From Geomonas anaerohicana (GTDB lineage: Bacteria > Desulfobacterota > Desulfuromonadia > Geobacterales > Geobacteraceae), in assembly GCF_016458305.1 (NCBI RefSeq), contig NZ_JAEMHL010000004.1, positions 124,001 through 188,000 of the forward strand: a stretch of DNA of 64,000 bases. The letters run 5' to 3'. Position 1 is the first letter of the stretch. The number at the start of each line of letters is the position of its first letter. Of the stretch, positions 49,262-57,658 are shown in pieces. The position numbers and the translations under genes are program-made. The notes below the pieces were generated by a model. The model saw only the letters and a list, made by a program, of their open reading frames with translations, had not been told where the DNA came from and ran no database searches.

Positions 49262-49359
49262 CTTCTACGCGGTGACAAGGGCAGCAAGCTGCTGCCGGAG
49301 ACATCGGGAAGGGGCGGTTTGCCTGGCCCGAAGCGCGCAGAACGGACAGCACCGGAAAA

Positions 49360-49485
49360 AGATAAACGATAATACTAAACCATCCGCGAGGGTGGGACGG
49401 AAAGCCCAAGGGTCTCCCTGAGACAGCCGGGTTGCCGAAATATCTAGCACAGGTCCAGCTAAGATACCGGCAACCCGTTTTTTTA
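49360..49485 (+). promoter_or_regulatory. GEMM-I (cyclic dinucleotide) riboswitch with terminator
   Basis: The aptamer shows the GEMM-I landmarks in order: TACTAAACCATCC, GAGGGTGGGACGGAAAGCC, GGGTCTCCCTGAGACA and GCCGGGTTGCCGA. Aligned by eye with the Vibrio Vc2 aptamer, the position equal to G20 is A (in ATACTAAACC), which in Geobacter marks GEMM-Ib RNAs that prefer 3',3'-cGAMP. The 3' strand CGGGTTGCCG (49429-49438) can instead pair with CGGCAACCCG (49469-49478) followed by seven T, a terminator. Ligand binding should therefore prevent termination (ON switch). The controlled gene starts 145 nt later. Confidence 0.87.
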
Positions 49486-49629
49486 TGCCCGCTTCTAATG
49501 ATGTCTCTCCAAGTTTGCCCCCTGCCGGCTGCCGGCGGGATCGGCCACATCTTCTCCCTTCCCATCGCCTTTTTGTCAATCCAGACAGTAATGCCCCGCC
49601 CGTACCCGGCGGCGGCAGGAGAGACCCCC

Positions 49630-51414
49630 ATGCATGATGCGGCTAACGATCCACCACGGTGTTTGCAGTTGGCTTCCGGACCGCTGCAGTTGCTCAACCA
49701 GCTGCAGCAGGACGAGGAGCGTCTGGCGATGCTGAAGGAAGCCATCGACCTGCTTCCCATCGCCGCGGGGATCACCATCAGCGACAGGGAAGGCAAAATC
49801 GTCTACGTGAACCAGGCCGAGGCGGAGATGCACGGCTACGCCTGCGGCGAGCTGGTGGGCAGGCCGGTGCGCGTCCTGGCACCCGAGGGGAACGGCCCCG
49901 GGCGGCGCATCAACCAACGGACCGCGGGACTGTGGAAACGCGAGGGGCTGAACGCGCGCAAGGACGGCAAGATCTTCCCGGTCCAGCTCACCTCACTCCC
50001 GATCAGAAACGCCGGCGGCGACTACCTGGGCATGCTGACCGCCTGCGAGGACATGACCCAGAAAAAGCTTTGCGAGCAGCAGCTCGAGACCCTCGCCTAC
50101 TACGACAGCGTCACCAAACTCCCCAACCGGACGCTGCTCATGGACCGTCTGCACCAGGCCCTCGCCCTCGCCCAGCGCGAGCGGCGCGAGTTGGCCCTGC
50201 TCTTTCTCGACCTGGACAACTTCAAGGACCTGAACAGCTCGCGTGGACACGAGGTGGGGGACAAATTCCTGCAGCAAGTGGCGACGCGCCTGGCGGGATG
50301 TCTGTGCGAATCGAACACCCTGGCGCGGCTTGGCGGGGACGAGTTCGTCATCGTGATCAATCCCGTCACCGGGGACGAGGGGGTGGCGGCAACCGCCGCC
50401 AGGCTGCAGGCCCTCTTCGCGGAGCCCTTCCGCATCGACGGCGAGGAGATCTACGGCAGCACCAGTATCGGCATCGCCCTGTTTCCCGAGGACGGCCGAG
50501 ACGTGGAAAGCCTCTTGCGCAGTGCCGACGCCGCCCTGTACCAGGCCAAGAGCGAGGGTAAGGCAAGCTACCAGTTCTTCTCCCAGGAGATGAACCAGGT
50601 CAACATGCGCCGCGTGGCGCTGGAGAACGGCATGCGCCAGGGGCTGGCGCGGGGCGAGTTCTACCTGTACTTCCAGCCCCAGTGGGACCTGAAGACCCTG
50701 CGGCTGACCGGCGCGGAGGCGCTTTTGCGCTGGCACAGCGCCGAGTTCGGCCTGGTGGGCCCCGACGAGTTCATCCCCATCGCCGAGTCCTGCGGCTTCA
50801 TCTTCGACCTGGGAGACCTGGTGCTGAGGGAGGCCTGCCTGCACGCGGTGCAGTGGGACGCCTTCTTCCCGGGGCTCAAGGTCGCAGTCAACATCTCCGG
50901 GCGTCAGTTCCGGCAGCCCGATTTCCTGGAGACCATGGCCTGCGTCATCGAGGAGACCGGGGTCCGCCCCAGTTCCCTCGAGCTAGAGTTCACCGAGAGT
51001 GTCATCATGGAGCGCGCCGAGAAGAACATCCACGCGCTGCAGGCGCTGAAGAACATGGGGGTGCGACTCAGCATCGACGACTTCGGCACCGGCTACTCTT
51101 CGCTCAACTACCTGAAACACTTCCCCATTGACGCCATTAAGATCGATCGCTCCTTCATCGCCGAACTGGTCACCGACAGCGACGACGCGGCCATCGCCGA
51201 GGCCATCATCTCCATGGCGCACAGCCTCAAGCTCAAGGTGATCGCGGAGGGGGTCGAGGGGGACGCCCAGCTCGACTTCCTGGTGGAACGGGGCTGCGAC
51301 GAGGCGCAGGGCTTCTACTTCGCCCCCCCCATGCCCGGGGAAGACTTCACCGGCTACGTCAAGCGCTTCGCCGCGCCGGACGATGCATCGAAACCGTTGA
51401 GTGTCGCAGGCTGA
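49630..51414 (+). CDS. PAS-GGDEF-EAL protein (diguanylate cyclase / phosphodiesterase)
   Basis: 594 residues from ATG 49630 (AGGAGAG 8 nt upstream); upstream in-frame codons run through the riboswitch and are rejected. PAS (about 35-155), GGDEF (about 165-325; LARLGGDEFVIV with intact active site; D-x-DNFKDLN...GHEVGD) and EAL (about 340-585; no strict EAL tripeptide, it reads GAEALLRWHS, with ENMxxDD-like residues FTESVIME and DDFGTGYSSLNYL, KIDRSF, AEGVE). The Asp of GHEVGD that in Hypr cGAMP synthases is changed to Ser is retained, so c-di-GMP chemistry is expected. Control by a cyclic-dinucleotide riboswitch suggests feedback. Confidence 0.92.
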   Translation: MHDAANDPPRCLQLASGPLQLLNQLQQDEERLAMLKEAIDLLPIAAGITISDREGKIVYVNQAEAEMHGYACGELVGRPVRVLAPEGNGPGRRINQRTAGLWKREGLNARKDGKIFPVQLTSLPIRNAGGDYLGMLTACEDMTQKKLCEQQLETLAYYDSVTKLPNRTLLMDRLHQALALAQRERRELALLFLDLDNFKDLNSSRGHEVGDKFLQQVATRLAGCLCESNTLARLGGDEFVIVINPVTGDEGVAATAARLQALFAEPFRIDGEEIYGSTSIGIALFPEDGRDVESLLRSADAALYQAKSEGKASYQFFSQEMNQVNMRRVALENGMRQGLARGEFYLYFQPQWDLKTLRLTGAEALLRWHSAEFGLVGPDEFIPIAESCGFIFDLGDLVLREACLHAVQWDAFFPGLKVAVNISGRQFRQPDFLETMACVIEETGVRPSSLELEFTESVIMERAEKNIHALQALKNMGVRLSIDDFGTGYSSLNYLKHFPIDAIKIDRSFIAELVTDSDDAAIAEAIISMAHSLKLKVIAEGVEGDAQLDFLVERGCDEAQGFYFAPPMPGEDFTGYVKRFAAPDDASKPLSVAG

Positions 51415-51437
51415 CCTCATCTCCACACGTTCAACTC

Positions 51438-51461
51438 TCCCCCTCCCTTGACGGTAGGGGG
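51438..51461. repeat. C-rich/G-rich hairpin 3' of the GGDEF-EAL gene
   Basis: TCCCCCTCCC-TTGAC-GGTAGGGGG, same TTGAC loop as the hairpin at 30601-30623. Confidence 0.62.
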
Positions 51462-51487
51462 CACCTTTCATGCGAGGAGGAACACCC

Positions 51488-52201
51488 ATGAAAACCACGC
51501 AACAGATATCGCGCGCCCTCGTGCTGCAGGCTCTGGCCCTGCCGCTCATGCTGTCTCAGGCGCAGGCCGGCAACGTCGGTGTGGACGTCAATATTCACCT
51601 GGGTAACGAGCCGCGCCCCGTGGTGGTCGCCCCGGCACCCGCCCCCCGTCCGGTCGTGGTGGCGCCCGCACCGGTGCCGGTGTACCAGCCCGACCCCTAC
51701 TACAACGAGCCCGAGGAGGAGGTCCAGTTCATCTACCCGCAGCCGCTGGGCTTCTACGTGGCAGTGGGTGTTCCCTACGACCTCTTCTACCTCAACAACG
51801 TCTACTTCGTCTTCCGTGACGGGCGCTGGTATCGCTCGCCCGACAACCGCGGCCGCTGGGTCCCGGTCGGCTACCGCGAACTCCCCCCGCCGCTGCGCCG
51901 CTACCGCATCGAGCGCATCCGCGAGTACCGGGCGCGCGAGTACGCCGTCTACCAGCGCGACCGGGACCACTACCACGGCCGGCACAGAAGCGACCGCGGC
52001 TACTGGAAGGCCCGCCACGAGCATGAGAAGGACGAGAAGCGCTACGCCAAGGAGCAGAGAAAGGAAGAGAAGCGCTTCGAGAAGGAACAGAGAAAGGAAG
52101 ACAAGCGCTACGAGAAGGAGCAGAGAAAGGAGCACAAACGCTACGAGCACGAGCAGCGCAGGGAAGAGAGGGAGGACCGTGACCGTCACGGCCGCGACTA
52201 G
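51488..52201 (+). CDS. Secreted Pro/Tyr-rich protein with 11-residue charged repeats
   Basis: 237 residues from ATG 51488 (GAGGAGGAAC upstream). Signal peptide (MKTTQQISRALVLQALALPL...AQA). The mature part has a Pro/Ala/Val linker (RPVVVAPAP repeated), a compact domain with YDLFYLNNVYFVFRDGRWYRS, resembling the YXWF-type domains of envelope proteins, and a C-terminal array of four 11-residue repeats of the type KRYEKEQRKED, strongly helical. The repeats are written in 33-bp DNA units. No enzyme motif. The gene's last 23 bp overlap the next gene. Confidence 0.8.
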   Translation: MKTTQQISRALVLQALALPLMLSQAQAGNVGVDVNIHLGNEPRPVVVAPAPAPRPVVVAPAPVPVYQPDPYYNEPEEEVQFIYPQPLGFYVAVGVPYDLFYLNNVYFVFRDGRWYRSPDNRGRWVPVGYRELPPPLRRYRIERIREYRAREYAVYQRDRDHYHGRHRSDRGYWKARHEHEKDEKRYAKEQRKEEKRFEKEQRKEDKRYEKEQRKEHKRYEHEQRREEREDRDRHGRD

Positions 52202-52769
52202 CCCCAACCGCTGCGGCTGGGCCGGGAGCGATCCCCTTTACTGTGCCTACCATGACCTCGAATGGGGAGTGCCGGTGCACGACGACCGCCTCCTCTTCGA
52301 GTTCCTCACCCTGGAGGGGGCGCAGGCGGGGCTTTCCTGGATCACCATCCTGAGAAAGCGTGATGGATACCGCCGCGCCTTCGCCTCCTTCGACCCCGAA
52401 CTCGTGGCCCGCTTCTCCGAGGCCGACCAGGCCCGGCTCATGGCCGATCCCTCGATCGTGCGCAACCGCCTGAAGATCGGCTCGACCATCGACAACGCGC
52501 GCGCCTTTCTCGCCGTGCAGCAGGAGTTCGGCTCCTTCGCCGCCTACCTCTGGCGTTTCGTGGACGGCGTCCCCATCCAGAACGCCTGGCGCAGCCTCGC
52601 CGAGGTTCCCGCCAGCACGGAGATCTCGGACCGGCTCAGCCGCGATCTCAAACGGCGCGGCTTCCGTTTCGTGGGGAGCACCATCTGTTACGCCATGATG
52701 CAGGCGGTGGGCATGGTGAACGACCACACCGTCGACTGCTTCCGCTGGCGCGAGCTGCAAAAAGGCTGA
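52179..52769 (+). CDS. tag: DNA-3-methyladenine glycosylase I
   Basis: 196 residues. Tag signatures: RCGWAGSDPLYCAYHDLEWGVPVHDD (split as RCGWAG and YHDLEWGVPVHDD), then FEFLTLEGAQAGLSWITILRKR and C-terminal GFRFVGSTICYAMMQAVGMVNDH, with the zinc ligands (Cys near N-terminus, His and Cys at the C-terminus: NDHTVDC). It removes 3-methyladenine from alkylated DNA. There is no ATG; GTG 52179 is the best start (GGAGG just upstream) and overlaps the previous gene by 23 bp in another frame, suggesting translational coupling. Confidence 0.93.
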   Translation: MTVTAATSPNRCGWAGSDPLYCAYHDLEWGVPVHDDRLLFEFLTLEGAQAGLSWITILRKRDGYRRAFASFDPELVARFSEADQARLMADPSIVRNRLKIGSTIDNARAFLAVQQEFGSFAAYLWRFVDGVPIQNAWRSLAEVPASTEISDRLSRDLKRRGFRFVGSTICYAMMQAVGMVNDHTVDCFRWRELQKG

Positions 52770-52804
52770 GCGGAAAACCCCCAGCAAAAACCTGCCGATA
52801 CGCA

Positions 52805-52833
52805 TTGCGCCCCGCCCCGATTTCGGGTAATTA
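52805..52833 (+). promoter_or_regulatory. Candidate promoter for pyk
   Basis: TTGCGC (52805-52810) and TAATTA (52828-52833), 17-bp spacer; start of transcription near 52840, leaving about 107 nt before ATG 52947. The same -35, TTGCGC, occurs at galE. Confidence 0.45.
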
Positions 52834-52946
52834 TTTAGGGTCGTTCCTCAAGCAGCACATCCCCCTTTCATGAGCCGGCAGCTTGCGGCGGAGACGGTTA
52901 CTCTGCACCGTCCCCTCGCGGCGCCCGGCTCGACCCAGGAGAACCC

Positions 52947-54395
52947 ATGTTCCGTCGCACCAAGATCGTAGCCACCGTCGGCCCCGCTTCCGATTCCGAG
53001 CAGATGCTCGACACCCTGATCCACGCCGGCGTCGACGTCTTCCGCCTCAACTTCTCTCACGGCGATTACGCCTCCAAGGCCGCCGTGATCGGCCATATCC
53101 GCAAGCTTTCCCAGGAGCACGAGCATGCCGTGGCCATCCTCGGGGACCTGCAGGGACCCAAGATCCGGACCGGTCTGATGGCCGGCGGGTCCATGCAGTT
53201 GGAGGCCGGCAGCGAGGTGGTCGTGACGACGCGGGAGGTGCTGGGGCAGGACAACCTGATCCCGACCATCTACCAGGGGCTGCCGCGCGACGTGAAGCCC
53301 GAGGACCGCATCCTCCTCGACGACGGCCTGATGGAGCTGAAGGTGCTCCGCGTGGAAGGTGACGACGTGCGCTGCCAGGTGGTCACCGGCGGGCTCCTGA
53401 AGGACAGAAAGGGGATCAACCTTCCCGGCGCCAAGGTCTCCGCCCCCGCCCTCACCGAAAAGGACAAGGAGGACCTGCAGTTCTGCATGGAGCAGCAACT
53501 GGACTACGTGGCGCTTTCCTTCGTGCGTGAGGCCTCGGACGTGACCGAGTTGAAGGAGATCATCGACCGGGCCGGTTCGCCGCTGCGCATCATCGCCAAG
53601 ATCGAGAAGCCCGAGGCGGTGCTGAACTTTGCCGCCATCCTGCGGGTCTCGGACGGCATCATGGTGGCGCGCGGGGACCTGGGCGTTGAGCTGAACCCCG
53701 AGAAGGTGCCCCTGATCCAGAAGCGCATCATCAGAAGCTGCAACGACGCCGGCAAGCCGGTCATCACCGCGACCCAGATGCTGGAGAGCATGGTGAACAA
53801 CCCGCGCCCGACCCGCGCCGAGACCTCGGACGTCGCCAACGCCATCCTGGACGGCACCGACGCCATCATGCTCTCCGCCGAGACCGCCTCCGGGAAGTAC
53901 CCGGTCGAGGCGGTCTCCATGATGGTACAGGTGGCGCGCGATATCGAGACCGACCCGCAACTCATGGCCCAGTGCTGCAAGACCCCCAACGGCCAGAGCA
54001 GTCTTCCCAACATCTCCGAGGTGATCGGCATGGCGGCCTGCCGCGCGGCGGAGAGCGTCAAGGCCTCGGCCATCCTCGCCTTCACCCAGACCGGCAGCAC
54101 CGCGGCGCTGGTCTCCAAATACCGCCCCGCCCAGCCCATCATCGCGGTGACGCCGTCGCCGATGGTGCGCCGCAGCTTGGCGCTTTATGCCGGGGTGCAC
54201 GCGCTCAGGGTCGACATCGAGGGTGACACCGAGTCCCAGATCATCTCGGTCGAGGCCGCGGTGCTGGCCATGGGGTGGCTCAAGAAAGGGGACCTCGTGG
54301 TGATCACCATGGGAAGCCCGCTGTCCAGCCCCGGCACCACCAACCTCATGAAGGTGCACCGGCTGGGGGAACCGGGACTGCGTCCCGAGCGCTGA
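52947..54395 (+). CDS. pyk: Pyruvate kinase
   Basis: 482 residues. RRTKIVATVGPAS at the start, VFRLNFSHG, DLQGPKIRTG, the active-site region IIAKIEKPEAVLN, MVARGDLGVEL, MLESMVNNPRPTRAETSDVANAI and the C-terminal allosteric domain. It transfers phosphate from PEP to ADP, giving pyruvate and ATP. AGGAGAAC precedes ATG 52947. It is a single gene ended by a hairpin. Together with nifJ and maeB it completes the local set of pyruvate-forming enzymes. Confidence 0.97.
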   Translation: MFRRTKIVATVGPASDSEQMLDTLIHAGVDVFRLNFSHGDYASKAAVIGHIRKLSQEHEHAVAILGDLQGPKIRTGLMAGGSMQLEAGSEVVVTTREVLGQDNLIPTIYQGLPRDVKPEDRILLDDGLMELKVLRVEGDDVRCQVVTGGLLKDRKGINLPGAKVSAPALTEKDKEDLQFCMEQQLDYVALSFVREASDVTELKEIIDRAGSPLRIIAKIEKPEAVLNFAAILRVSDGIMVARGDLGVELNPEKVPLIQKRIIRSCNDAGKPVITATQMLESMVNNPRPTRAETSDVANAILDGTDAIMLSAETASGKYPVEAVSMMVQVARDIETDPQLMAQCCKTPNGQSSLPNISEVIGMAACRAAESVKASAILAFTQTGSTAALVSKYRPAQPIIAVTPSPMVRRSLALYAGVHALRVDIEGDTESQIISVEAAVLAMGWLKKGDLVVITMGSPLSSPGTTNLMKVHRLGEPGLRPER

Positions 54396-54410
54396 TCCTG
54401 CTTCTGTATC

Positions 54411-54436
54411 AGGGCGGCCTGGTGCCGCCCTGTTAT
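54411..54436 (+). terminator. Terminator after pyk
   Basis: AGGGCGGC-CTGGT-GCCGCCCT followed by GTTATT; short T run. Confidence 0.7.
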
Positions 54437-54546
54437 TCATTTGTGAAGCGCCTCAACGGCACACGAGCACCAACCGGCATTCCGGCATCCCTGCTGCTCC
54501 AGTTGCAGTCGAGACAGTAGTTGTTAAGTTTTCGTCCATTTAGGCG

Positions 54547-54575
54547 TTGCGCTGGGGTGGGGTAGGTGCTATAAC
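54547..54575 (+). promoter_or_regulatory. Candidate promoter for galE
   Basis: TTGCGC (54547-54552) and TATAAC (54570-54575), 17-bp spacer; start of transcription near 54582. The leader to ATG 54729 is about 147 nt and has several inverted repeats. Confidence 0.55.
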
Positions 54576-54668
54576 TGACGCGATCACTCGTACTGAGGAT
54601 CGGCGCTGCGCTATGGCAGACGATGGGACTGATGTAAGACAATTCGTCCCGTCCCGTTGCCGCGTACC

Positions 54669-54700
54669 GAGGGTTTAGTCCAATGGCTAGACCCTCTTTC
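54669..54700 (+). terminator. Terminator-like hairpin in the galE leader
   Basis: GAGGGTTTAG pairs with CTAGACCCTC (one mismatch) around TCCAATGG, followed by TTTC. It lies about 16 nt before the ribosome-binding site of galE, so it may act as an attenuator. A second possible stem is GGGAC / GTCCC further upstream. Confidence 0.45.
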
Positions 54701-54728
54701 ATTATCTCATGTCATGGAGGTAGCTGTT

Positions 54729-55715
54729 ATGAGCGTCATACTCGTTACCGGCGGCGCCGGTTACATAGGAAGTCACGTAGTCAGGCAGCTTTCAGAGGCG
54801 GGACACGTGGTGGTGGTGTACGACAACCTCTCCACCGGTTCGGCCGACGCGCTGGTGCACGGGGAGCGGCTGGTGGTGGGCGACCTCTCGGACCAGGACA
54901 ACATCCGCGCGGTCCTCAAGGAGACCGGGGCGAAGTCAGTGCTCCATTTCGCCGCGGCGATCATCGCCCCGGAGTCGGTGACCCTGCCGCTCAAGTACTA
55001 CAGCAACAACACCAGGAACACGCTCAACCTTTTGCAGGCCTGCGTGGATCACGGTGTCGAGCGCTTCATTTTCTCCAGCACCGCTGCGGTGTACGGCATC
55101 CCGGAGGGGGGCGCCGCCTCGGAAGAGAGCCGCACCGCCCCCATCAACCCCTACGGCACCTCGAAGCTGATGAGCGAGTGGATGCTCAGGGATGCCGCCT
55201 TCGCCCACGGTTTCTCTTATGTCGCGCTGCGCTACTTCAACGTGGCCGGTGCCGACCCGCAGGCGCGCATGGGGCAGCGGACGCCGGAGGCGACCCACCT
55301 GATCAAGGTGGCCTGCCAGGCGGCGCTGGGCGCCCGCGACGGCGTCTCCATCTTCGGCACCGACTACGACACCCCCGACGGCACCGGGATCCGCGACTAC
55401 ATCCACATCGAAGACCTCGCCTCGGCGCACCTGGCGGCCTTGAGCTACCTGGAGCGCGGCGGCGCCTCCGACGTTATCAACGTGGGGTACGGCATGGGGA
55501 GCAGCGTGCGGGAGGTGATCAAGGTGGTGAAGGACGTCAGCGGCGTCGACTTCAAGGTCAACGAGGCGCCCAGGCGTCCCGGCGACCCGGACAGCCTGAT
55601 CGCGGTGGCCGACAAGATCCGCACCGTCCTTGGCTGGACCCCGTCCTACAACGACCTGCATACCATCGTCGCCGACGCGTGGCGCTGGGAACAGAAGCTT
55701 TGGCAATCCCGCTAA
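54729..55715 (+). CDS. galE: UDP-glucose 4-epimerase
   Basis: 328 residues from ATG 54729 (GGAGGT 7 nt upstream). NAD-binding TGGAGYIGSH at the N-terminus, the extended-SDR catalytic S and YGTSK (Tyr/Lys) motif, and RYFNVAGADP, typical of GalE. It interconverts UDP-glucose and UDP-galactose for surface polysaccharide. yicC follows after 28 bp, so galE may start a long transcript with yicC-gmk-rpoZ. Confidence 0.95.
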   Translation: MSVILVTGGAGYIGSHVVRQLSEAGHVVVVYDNLSTGSADALVHGERLVVGDLSDQDNIRAVLKETGAKSVLHFAAAIIAPESVTLPLKYYSNNTRNTLNLLQACVDHGVERFIFSSTAAVYGIPEGGAASEESRTAPINPYGTSKLMSEWMLRDAAFAHGFSYVALRYFNVAGADPQARMGQRTPEATHLIKVACQAALGARDGVSIFGTDYDTPDGTGIRDYIHIEDLASAHLAALSYLERGGASDVINVGYGMGSSVREVIKVVKDVSGVDFKVNEAPRRPGDPDSLIAVADKIRTVLGWTPSYNDLHTIVADAWRWEQKLWQSR

Positions 55716-55743
55716 CTGCAAAGAGCGGGGACAAGGAGAAGGC

Positions 55744-56622
55744 ATGATAAAAAGCATGACCGGCTATGGCAAGGGCGAGGCCGCCCACGAAGGGGGGCGC
55801 TTCGTCGTCGAGGTGCGTTGCGTGAACCACCGCTACGGTGAGATCACCGTGAAGCTCCCGCGCGTGCTGCTGCAGTTCGAGAACGAGATCAAGAAGCGGG
55901 TGGGCGAGCGGCTCGTGCGCGGCAAGATCGACGTCTTCATCCAGGTGGAGAACGCGGTGGCCCTCGGTGTGCCGACCGCCAACCTGCCGCTGGCCCGCGG
56001 CTACCTGAAGGCCTTCCAGAGTATCGGGGAGGCGCTGGGGCTGCACGGCGAGGTCGACCTCGCGCTGGTGGCCTCGCAGCGTGACGTGGTCACCGTGGCG
56101 GCCGAGGCGGAGGCGACCCTCGAGGAGATGCCGCAGGAACTGACCTCCGCGCTGGAGGACGCCCTGCGCCGGGTGGACGAGATGCGCCTGTTCGAGGGGG
56201 AGTCGCTCTACGCCGACTTCCAGAGGCGCCGCGAGACCCTGGCGCAGCTGATCGCCCAGGTCGCCGCGCGCGCCCCGCAGGTGGTGGCCGAGTACGGCCA
56301 GCGCCTGAAGGAGCGCATCGCGCAACTTTTGGGCGAGGCATCGCTTCCCGAGGAGCGCCTGGTCCAGGAGGTCGCGGTCATGGCCGACAAGTGCGACGTC
56401 ACCGAGGAACTGGTGCGCCTGGAGAGCCACCTGCGCCAGTTCGACGAGACCCTGGCCAAGAGCGAGCCGGTGGGGAGAAAGCTCGACTTCCTGCTCCAGG
56501 AGATCAACCGCGAGGTGAACACCATCGGCTCCAAGGGGAACGATGCCCAGATGGCGGCGCTGGTGGTGGAGTTGAAGGCCGAGCTCGAGAAGATCCGCGA
56601 GCAGGTGCAGAACATAGAGTAG
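55744..56622 (+). CDS. yicC: YicC-family endoribonuclease
   Basis: 292 residues, starting MIKSMTGYGKGEA, with the N-terminal domain and the C-terminal DUF1732 end GRKLDFLLQEINREVNTIGSKGND, both fully conserved. YicC/YloC proteins are endoribonucleases involved in RNA turnover. AAGGAG precedes ATG 55744. It stands directly before gmk, the usual order in many bacteria. Confidence 0.95.
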   Translation: MIKSMTGYGKGEAAHEGGRFVVEVRCVNHRYGEITVKLPRVLLQFENEIKKRVGERLVRGKIDVFIQVENAVALGVPTANLPLARGYLKAFQSIGEALGLHGEVDLALVASQRDVVTVAAEAEATLEEMPQELTSALEDALRRVDEMRLFEGESLYADFQRRRETLAQLIAQVAARAPQVVAEYGQRLKERIAQLLGEASLPEERLVQEVAVMADKCDVTEELVRLESHLRQFDETLAKSEPVGRKLDFLLQEINREVNTIGSKGNDAQMAALVVELKAELEKIREQVQNIE

Positions 56623-56693
56623 GGGAACTTTACAGTTTTGGGTTCCGCCTGCCTCTTTTTGTAGCGGATCCCGACAACGGCAACGGGTGAACT

Positions 56694-57302
56694 ATGAAAC
56701 GAGAAGGTGTATTGTACGTGATTTCGGCCCCTTCGGGGGCGGGCAAGACCTCGCTGTGTAAGGAAATAATTGACATCTTTCCGAACTTGCGGCATTCTGT
56801 CAGCTACACGACGCGCCCTCCCCGGAACGGAGAGGTGCACGGGCGTGATTATTTTTTTGTGGGTAAGGACGAGTTCGACCGCATGGTCGAGGCCGGGGAA
56901 TTCGCCGAGTGGGCCGAGGTCCACGGCAATTTCTACGGCACGTCGCTCGCCACCCTCAAGGAATCCCGCACCGAGGGCATCGACCTCATCCTTGATATCG
57001 ACTGCCAGGGTGCGCGGCAGCTGAAAGGGCGTTTCGAAGGAGGGGTCTACATCTTCGTACTCCCGCCCAGCATCGAGGAGCTCAGGCGCCGTCTGGACAA
57101 CCGCTCCTCCGACTCGCAGGAAGTCATCGAGCGCCGCATCCACAACGCCTCCGGCGAGATCAAGGAAGCGCGCTGGTACGACTACATCATCGTCAACGAC
57201 AAGTTTTCCGAGGCCCTGGACCAGCTGAAAAGCGTGCTGATCGCCGAGCAGTGCCGCACCACCCGCCTGCTGCACGGCCTTTCCAGGGTCTTTACGATTT
57301 AG
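56694..57302 (+). CDS. gmk: Guanylate kinase
   Basis: 202 residues: P-loop SAPSGAGKTSLCKEI, GMP-binding SYTTRPPRNGEVHG and YFFVGKDEFDRMV, followed by WAEVHGNFYGTS. It phosphorylates GMP to GDP for nucleotide and (p)ppGpp pools; rel lies 350 bp downstream. The ribosome-binding site is weak (GGGTGA). It belongs to the yicC-gmk-rpoZ run. Confidence 0.97.
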   Translation: MKREGVLYVISAPSGAGKTSLCKEIIDIFPNLRHSVSYTTRPPRNGEVHGRDYFFVGKDEFDRMVEAGEFAEWAEVHGNFYGTSLATLKESRTEGIDLILDIDCQGARQLKGRFEGGVYIFVLPPSIEELRRRLDNRSSDSQEVIERRIHNASGEIKEARWYDYIIVNDKFSEALDQLKSVLIAEQCRTTRLLHGLSRVFTI

Positions 57303-57331
57303 ACGTTTAACATCACAAAGGGGATTCACTT

Positions 57332-57538
57332 ATGGCAAGGGTTACCGTAGAAGATTGCCTCGAGAAGGTGGACAACCGCTTCCTCCTGGTCATGCTCGCC
57401 TCCAAGAGGGTGAAGCAGCTGTTCAAGGGCGCGAAGCCGCTCATCGACAACAGGGCAGCGAACAAGAACGTGGTCGTCTCCCTCAGGGAAATCGCCGCCG
57501 GCAAGATCGGCTGCGAGATCGGCAAGAAAGGTCGTTAA
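57332..57538 (+). CDS. rpoZ: RNA polymerase omega subunit
   Basis: 68 residues: [20 protein letters not shown], then [12 protein letters not shown] and [17 protein letters not shown]. Omega helps fold and assemble the beta' subunit and is part of one ppGpp site. AAAGGGGA precedes ATG 57332. A strong terminator ends the run. Confidence 0.97.
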   Translation: MARVTVEDCLEKVDNRFLLVMLASKRVKQLFKGAKPLIDNRAANKNVVVSLREIAAGKIGCEIGKKGR

Positions 57539-57544
57539 CAGACG

Positions 57545-57577
57545 AAAGGGAGACGCATGAACGGTCTCCCTTTTTTT
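57545..57577 (+). terminator. Terminator after rpoZ
   Basis: AAAGGGAGAC pairs with GTCTCCCTTT around GCATGAACG, with a T run. Confidence 0.88.
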
Positions 57578-57658
57578 CAAACCGGCTGGGGCTATCGGCT
57601 GACGGGACATCTGCCCCGGTGCTGTTAGCCCCTTCTTTTTCCGCATGAAACGGACGCG

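Noticed and set aside
49630-51414. Hypr (cGAMP-making) GGDEF enzyme
   Set aside because: The Asp in GHEVGD that is Ser in Hypr enzymes is retained, so the presence of a cGAMP-type riboswitch does not by itself make this a cGAMP synthase.
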